A stretch of 64,000 nt of DNA from Bacteroides cellulosilyticus (GTDB lineage: Bacteria; Bacteroidota; Bacteroidia; Bacteroidales; Bacteroidaceae): positions 6,634,501 to 6,698,500 of the forward strand of contig NZ_CP081903.1 in NCBI RefSeq assembly GCF_020091405.1, read 5' to 3'. Within the stretch, counting starts at the first letter, position 1; the number at the start of each line of letters is the position of its first letter. The translations under genes and the position numbers were made by a program. The notes beneath the pieces are model-generated. The model was not told the origin of the DNA. It worked only from the letters and a program-made list of their open reading frames with translations, and searched no databases. Shown here piece by piece: positions 1-9,876 of this stretch.

Positions 1-2
1 CT

Positions 3-3000
3 CCCCACCCTGCCGACCTGCAATCACCTATGAACCTGCGAACCGAGGCAGAATATGATGCAAAAACAGACAGGTACTACATACGCACAAAATTAGGGAA
101 TACCGAAATCGGTGTACCGATGATACTAACCCCCGAAGAATATCTGGATTGGACGTTGAAACAATCCATGCAATCTTATTACCGCCAAAAGAACGGAGAA
201 CAAATCGGCAAAGGAAAAGAAGCTTTCGACTTTATGGATATGAAGTTCAACCTTGGACCGGCAGAGAAGTTGTTCGGCCCCGGTGGGGTACAAATACGTA
301 CACAAGGTAATGCAGAACTCAGCTTCGGCATGACATACAAAAACGTAAAGAATCCCTCACTTCCGGAAAGTCAACGCAAAACACTTGGTTTTGACTTTGA
401 CGAGAAAATTAATATCAACGTCAATGGTAAGGTAGGTGACAAGGTGAATATGAACATGAACTACAACACTGATGCTACCTTTGATTTTGACACCAAACGG
501 CTGAAACTGAAATATGAGGGAAAAGAAGATGAGATCATCAAACTGATTGAAGCCGGTAATGTGAGCATGTCCACCAATAACTCACTAATACGCGGAGCAT
601 CTGCACTGTTCGGCATTCGCACAGACCTGCAATTTGGCAAACTAAAGCTACAGGCTGTTATCAGCCAGCAAGAGAGTGAAGCCAAAACAGTGACCAGCCG
701 CGGCGGTGCACAAACCACTACTTTCGACTTCTCCGCAGACAATTACGAAGGAAACCGACACTTCTTCCTTGCCCATTATTTTCGGGATGTCTATGACAAA
801 AACCTGGCACAGCTTCCGAATATCCTTTCGGGAATCACAATTAACAGGATCGAAGTATGGGTAACCAACAAACGAAATAACTATGATAATCCGCGAAACA
901 TCGTAGCACTAACTGATCTTGGAGAAGCCTTTCACATAGGCAACACTACCGCCTGGAGCGGAGTGGGAAACCCCACCAACCCCAGTTCAAACGTCAACGC
1001 TCCCGCCAATAGTGCCAATAACCTCTATGCGGCAATGATCAGCAGCTATGCAGCCGCACGCGATATCAGCCAGGTAAGCAATGTCATGAGTACAATCCCC
1101 GGATCCGAACCCGGCATGGATTACGAAAAAATAGAAAGTGCCCGTCTGCTCACTTCCTCAGAATACACACTGAACAGTAAACTGGGTTATATCTCACTGA
1201 AGCAAACCCTTCAACCGGACGAAGTACTGGCAGTCGCTTTTGAATACACACTCGGTGGACGAAGTTATCAGGTAGGTGAGTTTTCTTCTGACATCAAGGA
1301 AACCGGGCAAAGTTTGTTCGTAAAATTACTGAAGAACACGGCAAACTCCCCGGACGCAGCCTGCTGGGATCTGATGATGAAGAACGTCTACAGTCTCAAT
1401 GCCTACTCCGTGCAGAAAGAGAAATTCCAGTTGAATATCACTTACCAAAGCGATACAACAGGCGTATATCTACGCTATATCCCGGAAGGAAAGATTGCCA
1501 AAACACCCCTGTTGCGTGTCATGAACCTCGACCGCCTTAATAGCCAGAACCAAACAGGTGCGGACGGTTTCTTCGACTTTGTCGAAGGCTATACGGTGAC
1601 AGCATCGGACGGACGTATTTACTTTCCTGTAGTAGAACCTTTCGGCAGCCACCTGCGCAAAGCCATCGGGAATGATGCACTGGCGGACAAATATGTGTTT
1701 CAGGAACTGTACGACTCCACCCGCACCGTAGCGCAACAAACAGCTGAAAAGAATAAATTCCGGCTAACAGGTGAATACCGTGCCTCCAATGCCAATGAAA
1801 TACGGTTAGGAGCTATGAATATTCCACAAGGCTCAGTACGGGTAACGGCAGGCGGCATGACACTGGTAGAAAACTCGGACTATACAGTAGACTACACATT
1901 GGGAGTAGTTACCATTCTCAACCAAAGCATCATTGACGCCGGCACAGCCATCAGCGTAAATCTGGAAAGTAATACGCTCTACAGCATGCAACGCAAAACG
2001 ATGATGGGCCTAAACTTCACCTACGATTTCTCACAGAACTTCTCTTTCGGAGGAAGCATCATGCACCTCAGCGAGAAGCCGCTGACGAGCAAAGTGGCAA
2101 TGGGTGACGAACCTCTCTCCAATACATTGTGGGGAGTGAATGCTTCATGGAAAAAAGAGAGCCAGTGGCTGACAAACATGCTGGACAAACTACCGTTCGT
2201 CACCGCAACCGCCCCCAGCAGCATCAATCTCGGTGTGGAATTCGCCCATCTCATTCCGGGACATGCCAAAGGACTGCAACAAAACGCTTCGTACATCGAC
2301 GATTTCGAAAGCACGCAAAGTGGTATCGACCTTCGCCAGCCCTCATACTGGATGTTGGCAAGCACCCCCTCTCCCCTCTTTCCCGAAGCAACCCGCAGCA
2401 ATGATATCAATTATGGAAAGAACCGGGCACTACTGGCATGGTACCATATTGACGGACTTTTCACCCGCCGTAACTCTTCATTGACACCTACACACATCAA
2501 AAACGACCTCAACCAGCTCAGCAACCACTATGTACGTGAGGTCTATGAGCAGGAACTGTTTCCGAATAAAGAAACTCCCTATCAGGAATCGGCTTCCATG
2601 AACGTGCTGAACCTGGCCTATTATCCACAGGAACGAGGGCCGTACAATCTGGATACAGACCTGAATTCCGACGGTACTCTGCAAAATCCGGAGAATCGCT
2701 GGGGAGGCATGATGCGTAAACTGGATACCAGTGATTTTGAAGCGGCAAACATTGAATACGTCACGTTTTGGTTGCTCGACCCCTTCATCTATGGAGAGGG
2801 GGGTAGTAATCCTGCGGGGGTGCAGGAGCATAACCCTGCAGGGGTGCAGGAGCGTAATCCTGCGGGGGTGCAGGAGCGTAACCCTGCGGGGAACTCTTCC
2901 AAAGGCACTCTCTACATCAACCTCGGCGAAGTATCCGAAGACATCCTCAAAGATGGCAAGAAGTTCTTTGAAAACGGTCTGCCCATTGATGGAGATGCCA

Positions 3001-6000
3001 CAAAGACCGAAGAAACTGTTTGGGGGCGTGTTCCCCGCGACCGCAGTGTGGTATATGCCTTTGATAATGCAGCCGGTGCACGCCGTAGACAAGATGTCGG
3101 ACTGAACGGGCTCTCTACTGAAGACGAACGCACCTTCTCCACTTATCAGAAATATCTGACAGACATACAAGGCAAAGTGGATGCCTCCACTTACGAAAAA
3201 TTCTACAACGATCCGGCAGGCGACAATTATCACTATTTCCGTGGCTCGGACTATGACCGTGAAGAGCGTAGCATTCTGGAGCGTTATAAATACTATAACA
3301 ATACCGAAGGGAACTCCACCGCCAGTGAAGATTCTCCGGAACGATACGATATATCTTCAAAAACCGTGCCCGATGTAGAGGATATCAATCAGGACAATAC
3401 ACTGAACGAGACTGAGAAGTATTTCCAATATCGCATCAATCTGACACCTGCCGACCTGAAAGTAGGGCAGAATTACATCACGGATAAACGAACCGCCAGT
3501 GTCCGCCTGCGCAACGGACAAACGGAAGAAGTGACCTGGTATCAGTTCAAAGTTCCCGTACGCAGTGGTGAGGCTGTGGGAAACATCAAAGACTTCAAGT
3601 CCATCCGCTTCATGCGCATGTTCCTGACCGGGTTTGAGAAACCCATCGTGCTGCGTTTTGCCACCCTGGAGTTGGTACGCGGCGAATGGCGCACCTATAC
3701 CGACGCACTGAGCAATACACAGCAAGGCACTTCTACCACCAGTTCTGCCGCACTGGACGTTTCTGCCGTCAATATCGAAGAAAATGGAGACCGTACTCCG
3801 GTGAACTATGTAATGCCTCCGGGTATCTCCCGTGTCATCGATCCGGGACAACCGCAACTTCGCCAGCAGAACGAGCAAGCCATGAGCCTGAAGCTGGAAA
3901 AGTTGGCTCCGGGTGATGCCCGTGCCGTCTACAAGAATACGGGTATGGACATGCGGCAATACCGCCGGCTGCAAATGTTTGCTCATGCCGAAGCTCTGCC
4001 CGATCTCTCCACAGATCCGCAGAACGGAGAACTTTCCGTATTCATCCGCCTCGGATCAGATTACCGCAGCAACTATTATGAATACGAAATCCCCCTCACA
4101 CTCACTCCGCACGGAGAATACAACGGAAGTACCGTTGCCGGTTGCCTTGCCGTCTGGCCGAAAGACAACAATCTGGACATTGACCTCAGTGTGCTTACTA
4201 ATGTCAAGAAAGCCCGTAATCGCCTAAAGAATATCTCGAATAGTGGTGTCAGCTATGCTAAAGTGTATTCGGAATACGATCCGGATAAACCCTCCAATAA
4301 GATAAGCGTGATTGGTAATCCTTCACTGGCAGAGGTCAAGACAATGATGATTGGTGTGAGAAATAACTCACGCACCGTCAAATCGGCAGAAGTCTGGGTG
4401 AACGAACTGCGCCTGACCGAATTCAACGAAGACGGCGGCTGGGCTGCACAAGGCAATCTCAACTTACAACTTTCCGATATCGGTAGTATCAACCTGACCG
4501 GTCACGTGGAAACAGCCGGTTTCGGCGGACTGGAACAGAGCGTCAGCGAGCGTCGGCTGGACGACTATTATCAGTATAGTTTCACCACCACATTCGACTT
4601 GGGACGTTTCTTTCCTAAAAAGGCCAAATTGGCCGCTCCTATTTACTTCTCTTACTCCAAAGAAGCTACTACGCCAAAGTACAATCCCCTGGACAAAGAT
4701 ATGTTGCTGGATGACGCCCTGGATGCCTGCACCACCGATTGGGAACGAGACTCGCTGATGAATATCGCCCGTGAAATTACGACCTACCGCAATTTCAGTC
4801 TCAGCAATGCACGACTGGGCATTACAAGTAAAAACCCCATGCCTTATGATCCGGGGAACTTTACTTTCAGCTATTCCCGTTCCCTCCGCCACAACCAGGG
4901 TAGTACCACAGCTTACGAAAATGAAACAGACTGGCGTGCTGCAATGACTTATAATTATGCTCCTGTCTATCGTCCGTGGGAACCTTTCAAAGCTATGGAA
5001 AGTAAATCTCCATGGATGCGCTTCGTCAAAGAGCTCAATCTGAACTGGCTGCCCCAAAGCATCTCGTTCAATACCGACATGACGCGTCACTATTACGAAC
5101 TTCAACTCCGCGACCTGGAGGCACTGACTGCCGGAAGCAGTACCATCGGTAGCGGGGATATCAGTATCGAAGGCATCCCCATCTCCGTTGCTAAAGAATT
5201 CCTTTGGAACCGTGACTTCGCCCTGCGCTGGGACCTGACAAGGAACCTGAAACTGAACTTTACCTCCGCTACCCACGCCGAGATTGAAGAACCTTACGGT
5301 GTAGTAAATAAAGACCTTTATCCCGACGAATACTCAGCCTGGAAAGATACAGTACGCCGCAGCCTGTTCTCGCTCGGCCGTCCTATTGATTTCCAGCAGA
5401 CATTCAATGCCACTTACAAACTCCCATTCGACAAGTTCCCCGCTACCGACTGGATCAGTGCCGATCTTCGCTTTGCCTCTTCTTACAACTGGGACCGGGG
5501 TGTTTCCCTTTCCGATGGCGTAGAAATGGGCAATACTGTCAGCAATCAGCGCAGCATCGACGTAAACTCGCGTTTCAATCTCGAAGCACTCTATAACAAG
5601 GTACCTTATCTAAAGAAAGTAAACCGCCGCTTTTCCGCCTCCTATCGCAAACCCTCCTCACCCAAAGAACAAAAGCCCCGCCGCTTCGACAAGGAAGTAC
5701 AATTGCGTGCAGACACTACGGTTACCATTCAACACAGTATGAACTCCCGTCGTCCCAAAGTCACCGCTCTCACAGTGGACGGACGTCGTTATCCCGTACG
5801 TTATAAGATTATAAATGCTAATTCACTACGTATTGATACGCAGGACACGGCACGCATAAAGCTCACTGTAATCCCCGGTCCTGATCCGGAAGATGGTTGG
5901 TGGTATAAATTCGGTCAGCATGCCACCCGCCTTGCCATGAGCGTGCGCAATTTCAGTTTTACCTACAAAAATACGTATGCCATGACCCTTCCCGGTTTCC

Positions 6001-7322
6001 GTCCTGAAGTCGGTGACATGTTCGGCCAGAAGAAACACGGAGGCTTCCTTGCTCCGGGAATGGACTTTGCATTCGGTTTCACCGGAGACGGCTATATCGA
6101 CCGTGCCTTGCAAAACGACTGGCTCATCTGCAACGACTCCGTTGTCAGCCCTGCCAGCAGCAATGCCCTTGAAGATCTTCAATTGCGTATCTCCCTTGAA
6201 CCGATACGCGACCTCAAAATAGACCTTACCGCCAATCGTACCCGCAACCGCAGCCGCGAAATACAATATATGTTCGAAGGTATGCCGGATACCCGCAGTG
6301 GTAACTTCTCCATGAGTATCATTTCTATCGGTAGTGCTTTCGAACGCCCCAGCGCCGGCGACGGTTATCATTCCGGCACATTCGAACGTTTCCGCCGCAA
6401 CCTTGACGTTATCCGTGACCGTGTGGAATCCCAATTCCTCGGTGCACAGTATCCGCAAGGCAGCGCCCTTGCCGGAAAGACATTCGATCCGGCAAACGGC
6501 ACAATCAGCAAGCACTCACCGGATGTCATGATCCCTGCCTTCCTCGCCGCCTATACCGGAAGGAGCGCTCGGAACTCTGCCCTCGACTTCTTCCCCAGCC
6601 TGTTCTCCATGATGCCGAACTGGCGTATCACCTACACAGGACTTACCAAGATAGCCTGGTTCAAAAAGAACTTCCGCAGTGTCAATCTGAATCATGCCTA
6701 TCGCAGCACCTACAGCGTCGGCAGCTACAACACTTTCCAGAGTTTCATGAGCTATATGGGCGATATAGGCTTTGTAGAAGATGTGCAATCAGGAAATCCT
6801 ATCCCTTCATCGCGCTTCGACATCAGCATGGTATCCATCAACGAGCAATTCTCCCCCCTTATCGGTATGGATGCCACCCTCAAAAACGGGCTTACCGCCA
6901 AAGTGGAATATAAAACCAGCCGTATATTAAATCTCAGTATGAGTGCTTGTCAACTGGTAGAAACCGCTTCCCGCGATTTCGTTATCGGCCTGGGATATAA
7001 GATCGTAAACTTCAATTTATTCAGTGGCCGGAATGTAAAAGACAGCAAGAATCGTGTCAGCCATGACCTTGCTCTCCGTGCAGATATTTCATTCCGCAAC
7101 CAGTCCGCCCTCTGCCGGGACATCCAGCAAGGTTTTGCACAAGCTACCAATGGCAACAAAGCCCTGAAAATATCATGTTCGGCAGACTACACCCTGAGTC
7201 GCTTGTTAACCCTGCGCCTTTACTATGACCGCCAGCAAAATACCCCGTTAATATCCTCCAGCTCATATCCGGTAGTCAGTGCCGACTTTGGTTTCAGTAT
7301 GAAATTCTCTCTCACGCGGTAA
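3..7322 (+). CDS. sprA: SprA-like giant outer-membrane protein (5' end outside window)
   Basis: The frame is open from the left edge and codes for ADLQSPMNLR before the first internal ATG at 30, so the true start lies outside the window. About 2,440 residues are visible, close to the usual SprA size. The protein matches the SprA family, the very large beta-barrel translocon of type IX secretion in gliding Bacteroidetes: repeated aromatic-rich beta strands, many NFTYD/SFNTD-type segments, and a C-terminus ending in alternating strands (FGFSMKFSLTR). In gut Bacteroides the partner Gld/Spr genes are often missing, so transport function is an inference here. An in-frame tandem repeat (residues around 927-954, NPAGVQER units) interrupts an otherwise normal region. 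The gene is followed after 67 bp by a separate promoter and gene. Confidence 0.88.
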   Translation, partial: PHPADLQSPMNLRTEAEYDAKTDRYYIRTKLGNTEIGVPMILTPEEYLDWTLKQSMQSYYRQKNGEQIGKGKEAFDFMDMKFNLGPAEKLFGPGGVQIRTQGNAELSFGMTYKNVKNPSLPESQRKTLGFDFDEKININVNGKVGDKVNMNMNYNTDATFDFDTKRLKLKYEGKEDEIIKLIEAGNVSMSTNNSLIRGASALFGIRTDLQFGKLKLQAVISQQESEAKTVTSRGGAQTTTFDFSADNYEGNRHFFLAHYFRDVYDKNLAQLPNILSGITINRIEVWVTNKRNNYDNPRNIVALTDLGEAFHIGNTTAWSGVGNPTNPSSNVNAPANSANNLYAAMISSYAAARDISQVSNVMSTIPGSEPGMDYEKIESARLLTSSEYTLNSKLGYISLKQTLQPDEVLAVAFEYTLGGRSYQVGEFSSDIKETGQSLFVKLLKNTANSPDAACWDLMMKNVYSLNAYSVQKEKFQLNITYQSDTTGVYLRYIPEGKIAKTPLLRVMNLDRLNSQNQTGADGFFDFVEGYTVTASDGRIYFPVVEPFGSHLRKAIGNDALADKYVFQELYDSTRTVAQQTAEKNKFRLTGEYRASNANEIRLGAMNIPQGSVRVTAGGMTLVENSDYTVDYTLGVVTILNQSIIDAGTAISVNLESNTLYSMQRKTMMGLNFTYDFSQNFSFGGSIMHLSEKPLTSKVAMGDEPLSNTLWGVNASWKKESQWLTNMLDKLPFVTATAPSSINLGVEFAHLIPGHAKGLQQNASYIDDFESTQSGIDLRQPSYWMLASTPSPLFPEATRSNDINYGKNRALLAWYHIDGLFTRRNSSLTPTHIKNDLNQLSNHYVREVYEQELFPNKETPYQESASMNVLNLAYYPQERGPYNLDTDLNSDGTLQNPENRWGGMMRKLDTSDFEAANIEYVTFWLLDPFIYGEGGSNPAGVQEHNPAGVQERNPAGVQERNPAGNSSKGTLYINLGEVSEDILKDGKKFFENGLPIDGDATKTEETVWGRVPRDRSVVYAFDNAAGARRRQDVGLNGLSTEDERTFSTYQKYLTDIQGKVDASTYEKFYNDPAGDNYHYFRGSDYDREERSILERYKYYNNTEGNSTASEDSPERYDISSKTVPDVEDINQDNTLNETEKYFQYRINLTPADLKVGQNYITDKRTASVRLRNGQTEEVTWYQFKVPVRSGEAVGNIKDFKSIRFMRMFLTGFEKPIVLRFATLELVRGEWRTYTDALSNTQQGTSTTSSAALDVSAVNIEENGDRTPVNYVMPPGISRVIDPGQPQLRQQNEQAMSLKLEKLAPGDARAVYKNTGMDMRQYRRLQMFAHAEALPDLSTDPQNGELSVFIRLGSDYRSNYYEYEIPLTLTPHGEYNGSTVAGCLAVWPKDNNLDIDLSVLTNVKKARNRLKNISNSGVSYAKVYSEYDPDKPSNKISVIGNPSLAEVKTMMIGVRNNSRTVKSAEVWVNELRLTEFNEDGGWAAQGNLNLQLSDIGSINLTGHVETAGFGGLEQSVSERRLDDYYQYSFTTTFDLGRFFPKKAKLAAPIYFSYSKEATTPKYNPLDKDMLLDDALDACTTDWERDSLMNIAREITTYRNFSLSNARLGITSKNPMPYDPGNFTFSYSRSLRHNQGSTTAYENETDWRAAMTYNYAPVYRPWEPFKAMESKSPWMRFVKELNLNWLPQSISFNTDMTRHYYELQLRDLEALTAGSSTIGSGDISIEGIPISVAKEFLWNRDFALRWDLTRNLKLNFTSATHAEIEEPYGVVNKDLYPDEYSAWKDTVRRSLFSLGRPIDFQQTFNATYKLPFDKFPATDWISADLRFASSYNWDRGVSLSDGVEMGNTVSNQRSIDVNSRFNLEALYNKVPYLKKVNRRFSASYRKPSSPKEQKPRRFDKEVQLRADTTVTIQHSMNSRRPKVTALTVDGRRYPVRYKIINANSLRIDTQDTARIKLTVIPGPDPEDGWWYKFGQHATRLAMSVRNFSFTYKNTYAMTLPGFRPEVGDMFGQKKHGGFLAPGMDFAFGFTGDGYIDRALQNDWLICNDSVVSPASSNALEDLQLRISLEPIRDLKIDLTANRTRNRSREIQYMFEGMPDTRSGNFSMSIISIGSAFERPSAGDGYHSGTFERFRRNLDVIRDRVESQFLGAQYPQGSALAGKTFDPANGTISKHSPDVMIPAFLAAYTGRSARNSALDFFPSLFSMMPNWRITYTGLTKIAWFKKNFRSVNLNHAYRSTYSVGSYNTFQSFMSYMGDIGFVEDVQSGNPIPSSRFDISMVSINEQFSPLIGMDATLKNGLTAKVEYKTSRILNLSMSACQLVETASRDFVIGLGYKIVNFNLFSGRNVKDSKNRVSHDLALRADISFRNQSALCRDIQQGFAQATNGNKALKISCSADYTLSRLLTLRLYYDRQQNTPLISSSSYPVVSADFGFSMKFSLTR
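2808..2891 (+). repeat. 24-bp tandem repeat (3.5 units) inside sprA
   Basis: Three full 24-bp units (2808-2831, 2832-2855, 2856-2879) plus a 12-bp partial encode NPAGVQEH/NPAGVQER. Each unit holds the near-palindrome CCTGCAGGGGTGCAGG (or CCTGCGGGGGTGCAGG). The length is a multiple of three, so the frame is kept. It looks like a mobile or expandable micro-repeat inserted in an exposed loop. Confidence 0.9.
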
Positions 7323-7362
7323 ATATACTCGACGATTAAGGAGCAATTCAAGGGAAAGTTTT

Positions 7363-7370
7363 ATCTTTGT
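7363..7370 (+). promoter_or_regulatory. Bacteroides -7 promoter element
   Basis: TATCTTTG matches the TAnnTTTG -7 consensus and lies 20 bp before the ATG at 7390. No clear TTTG -33 box is visible. Confidence 0.6.
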
Positions 7371-7389
7371 GAGATAAACAACAAGCAAT

Positions 7390-8391
7390 ATGAAACAAGC
7401 AAGAATTTACATGAAGCGTTGGCTAGGAATTAACGAACGCAGCAAACAACTCTCGACCGACACCTGGTATTTGAACTTCGCCAGTCAACTGCTATCTTTG
7501 ATCGATGAATCCCCTTTATACAGTAAAAAATTTGAAACAGAGAAAGTAGATGCTGCCCTTTCATTGGCTATTTATCTGCAAGATGCCATCGCCCAGTCCG
7601 GTGGTTGGAAAGAGTTTTCCAATGCCTATTACGGATTGTACAAGTCCTATCTTCCTTTCTATACGCTGACCGACGAGTATCTTCCCGACGAAATCAATGT
7701 AGAAGACATCTCATTTATCCAGTGGACGCTTCTCTCCCGCTATGCCATCTTCGAGGAGGACGATGTTATTATCCAGAATCCCCATGATCCTGACCTGATA
7801 GAATTCAGCCAAAAGGTATATGAAGTGATGGATACCGCCTTTGAAGAAGCTCCCATCTGCGACGAGCCGTCTTCTCCCATTTGGGTGATGGGACTTGATT
7901 TACTGAAAATGCCATTAGTACCACTTCCCGAAATCACTCCCGGAATGACACTTAAAAAAGATGTGGAGAACTGCCTGTCATACAGCAAAGGAGAGCCGCT
8001 ACTTTATTTTACCACCTACGATGAATTACGCCGTTTCTTTGTGGAAGAATTAAAATGGGAAGATAAAAATGAAAGTCTGTTGCCGGAATTAAGAGATGAA
8101 AGAAACTTTGTGATCTATGCCAATGCCAAAGGTATGCTGATAGCCTCTAATGTTTCTTATTGTTTCTGCGATCCACGTAATCCGACTTATAATACAGAAA
8201 AGGCAGCTGCCAAAGGATACAAATTATTCACTTATCCGGGTACCTGCCCCTTTGATCTCCTGAAGTATGGTATGGCAAAAAGCCTACTTCCTGATATGCA
8301 ACTTCCCTTCCCTGGTGGAAAAGAAGTATTGCATGATAATTGGGACTTCATTGCACGATACTTCTTGTGTGAGTATTACGAAGGAGAGTGA
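7390..8391 (+). CDS. DUF3843-like protein of unknown function
   Basis: A 333-residue soluble acidic protein without signal peptide or membrane segments. The opening (KRWLGINERSKQLSTDTWYL) and the all-helical first half resemble the DUF3843 family, which is restricted to Bacteroidetes and has no known role; the family name is recalled, not searched. The start is supported by TATCTTTG 20 bp upstream. The gene is monocistronic: it has its own promoter and ends at a long inverted repeat shared with the convergent M24 peptidase gene. Confidence 0.6.
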   Translation: MKQARIYMKRWLGINERSKQLSTDTWYLNFASQLLSLIDESPLYSKKFETEKVDAALSLAIYLQDAIAQSGGWKEFSNAYYGLYKSYLPFYTLTDEYLPDEINVEDISFIQWTLLSRYAIFEEDDVIIQNPHDPDLIEFSQKVYEVMDTAFEEAPICDEPSSPIWVMGLDLLKMPLVPLPEITPGMTLKKDVENCLSYSKGEPLLYFTTYDELRRFFVEELKWEDKNESLLPELRDERNFVIYANAKGMLIASNVSYCFCDPRNPTYNTEKAAAKGYKLFTYPGTCPFDLLKYGMAKSLLPDMQLPFPGGKEVLHDNWDFIARYFLCEYYEGE

Positions 8392-8506
8392 GATAAATAT
8401 GAAATATGAAGTATTAAGTATGAAGTATAAATTGCCATGCAGCATAATTCCGCAACACATTCATACTTAATACTTCATACTTAATACTTCATATTTCATA
8501 CTTATC
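8392..8506. terminator. 37-bp inverted repeat between convergent genes
   Basis: Arms 8392-8428 and 8470-8506 are complementary over 37 bp with one mismatch, around a 41-nt spacer. The arms are AT-rich and built from repeats of TATGAAGTATTAAG. The position between convergent stop codons fits a two-way terminator. Related AT-rich repeats recur at 9710-9745 and about 28681-28705. Confidence 0.75.
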
Positions 8507-9667
8507 CTACATTTCTCTTATCTCTTCCTTGCACAGTGTCAACTTCTCTACCCCGTCTGCTGTCACTACCCATGAGTTTTCAATACCCAGGGGGCCGACA
8601 CCCGGCAATACGATTTTGGGTTCGAGGGCAAATACCATACCCGGTTCTAATTCCTGCTTCATACGCGGAGCCAGTACAGGAGCTTCGTTGATTTCCAAGC
8701 CAATGCCATGACCGATAAATTTCGCCTTCTGTGCTACTCCCATAAAGTAATCGGCAAATCCGGCTTTCGTTACGATATCAATAGCTGTATTATAGAGATC
8801 TTCGCAAACAGCACCCGGTTTTGCCTTTTCAATCACAGTTGCCTGTACATCCAGACATGTTTGATGTGCAGCATAAGCCTTCTCCGGTAACTTACCGATA
8901 GAGAATACTCGGCTCATATCACCCATGTATCCATAGAAGTTTCCACCCATATCAACCATAAAACTCTGACCGGGTTGCAGCAATGCACCGTTTGCACCGA
9001 TAGGTATAGACGGATCAAGTCCTTCACCACCTAAAGCAAAGTCATAAGGTGCAGGAGCAGTGGCATTATCTCCCGCCAGCAAGCTACCCATAAATATCTC
9101 CATACTCTGACCAAATGTACGGAAAATACCCAGACAACCTTCCAAACGCATCAGGCGTTCTATTTCAATAGACAACTGACGATCTGTCATTCCTGGTCGA
9201 TACACAGAAGGAATCTGTTCATAAGCCTTCGTATGGGCAATACCCGAACGACGGAACATTTCAATTTCAATATTTGTCTTTACACTACGCGCCTTACGGA
9301 TCAGGGGAGTACCATTCACAACAGTAGCTTCAGGAAAGCAAGCTGCCAGACGGGTATACTCCGTATAAGAGAGTTCGTCTCCCTCCAACATCAATTTCGC
9401 AGGCAAGGGCAGACCGCACTCTTTCAATAAATCGGGCAATTGTTCCGGCTTACGGATAGAATGTATATGTTCTCCTTCAATATTATTAGGGCGTTTGATA
9501 AATAAGCGTGCCGGAGCATTCAACGGTAAATACAGATAGCCGCTGACAACGCGTCCGTACGTATAAATCAAGTTTACATTGCAAGTGATAAGAGCGGCGT
9601 CAATCTCTTGTTGAGCCATCAAGACGCGTATTTTATCGCGTCTTAATTTTAGTTCCGGTTGTAACAT
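8507..9667 (-). CDS. M24 family Xaa-Pro aminopeptidase/dipeptidase-like protein
   Basis: A 386-residue cytosolic metallopeptidase of the pita-bread fold. Residues 1-125 form a creatinase-like N-domain. The catalytic domain carries the expected five metal ligands: D239 and D250 (VDMGGNFYGYMGDMSRVF), H320 (FIGHGIGLEIN), E349 (FALEPKIV) and E363 (GIENSW). The likely role is release of N-terminal residues next to proline or cleavage of Xaa-Pro dipeptides; the exact substrate cannot be told. The ATG at 9667 has a TACCTTTG -7 element 30 bp upstream. It is transcribed alone. Confidence 0.9.
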   Translation of the reverse strand: MLQPELKLRRDKIRVLMAQQEIDAALITCNVNLIYTYGRVVSGYLYLPLNAPARLFIKRPNNIEGEHIHSIRKPEQLPDLLKECGLPLPAKLMLEGDELSYTEYTRLAACFPEATVVNGTPLIRKARSVKTNIEIEMFRRSGIAHTKAYEQIPSVYRPGMTDRQLSIEIERLMRLEGCLGIFRTFGQSMEIFMGSLLAGDNATAPAPYDFALGGEGLDPSIPIGANGALLQPGQSFMVDMGGNFYGYMGDMSRVFSIGKLPEKAYAAHQTCLDVQATVIEKAKPGAVCEDLYNTAIDIVTKAGFADYFMGVAQKAKFIGHGIGLEINEAPVLAPRMKQELEPGMVFALEPKIVLPGVGPLGIENSWVVTADGVEKLTLCKEEIREM

Positions 9668-9696
9668 CTCTTTGTTATTTTATGATTTTCCGGATG

Positions 9697-9704
9697 CAAA
9701 GGTA
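9697..9704 (-). promoter_or_regulatory. -7 promoter element of the M24 peptidase gene
   Basis: Reads TACCTTTG on the minus strand, an exact TAnnTTTG match, about 30 bp before the start codon. Confidence 0.6.
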
Positions 9705-9797
9705 ATAATTTTGGTATTAAGTACGAGGTATTAAGTATTAAGTTTGACTGATAGCGGCGCTGTAGAAGTGAATATACCTAATTGTTGGTATGCCTAT

Positions 9798-9833
9798 AAA
9801 AAAAGTACTGCCCTACACCTTCACAGGCAGGAC
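9798..9833 (-). terminator. Rho-independent terminator of gdhA
   Basis: On the minus strand GTCCTGCC (9833-9826) pairs with GGCAGTAC (9812-9805) with one mismatch, and is followed by seven T residues (9804-9798). Confidence 0.75.
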
Positions 9834-9876
9834 AGCACAAACCACAAATACAAATACAACTAAACAAAGTTTTCCT

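Noticed and set aside
2478..3233. 251-codon antisense frame in sprA over the tandem repeat
   Set aside because: The repeat is open in several frames; the protein shows no family features.
5826..6515. 229-codon antisense frame in sprA
   Set aside because: A shadow of the real gene: low-complexity composition and no recognisable domain.
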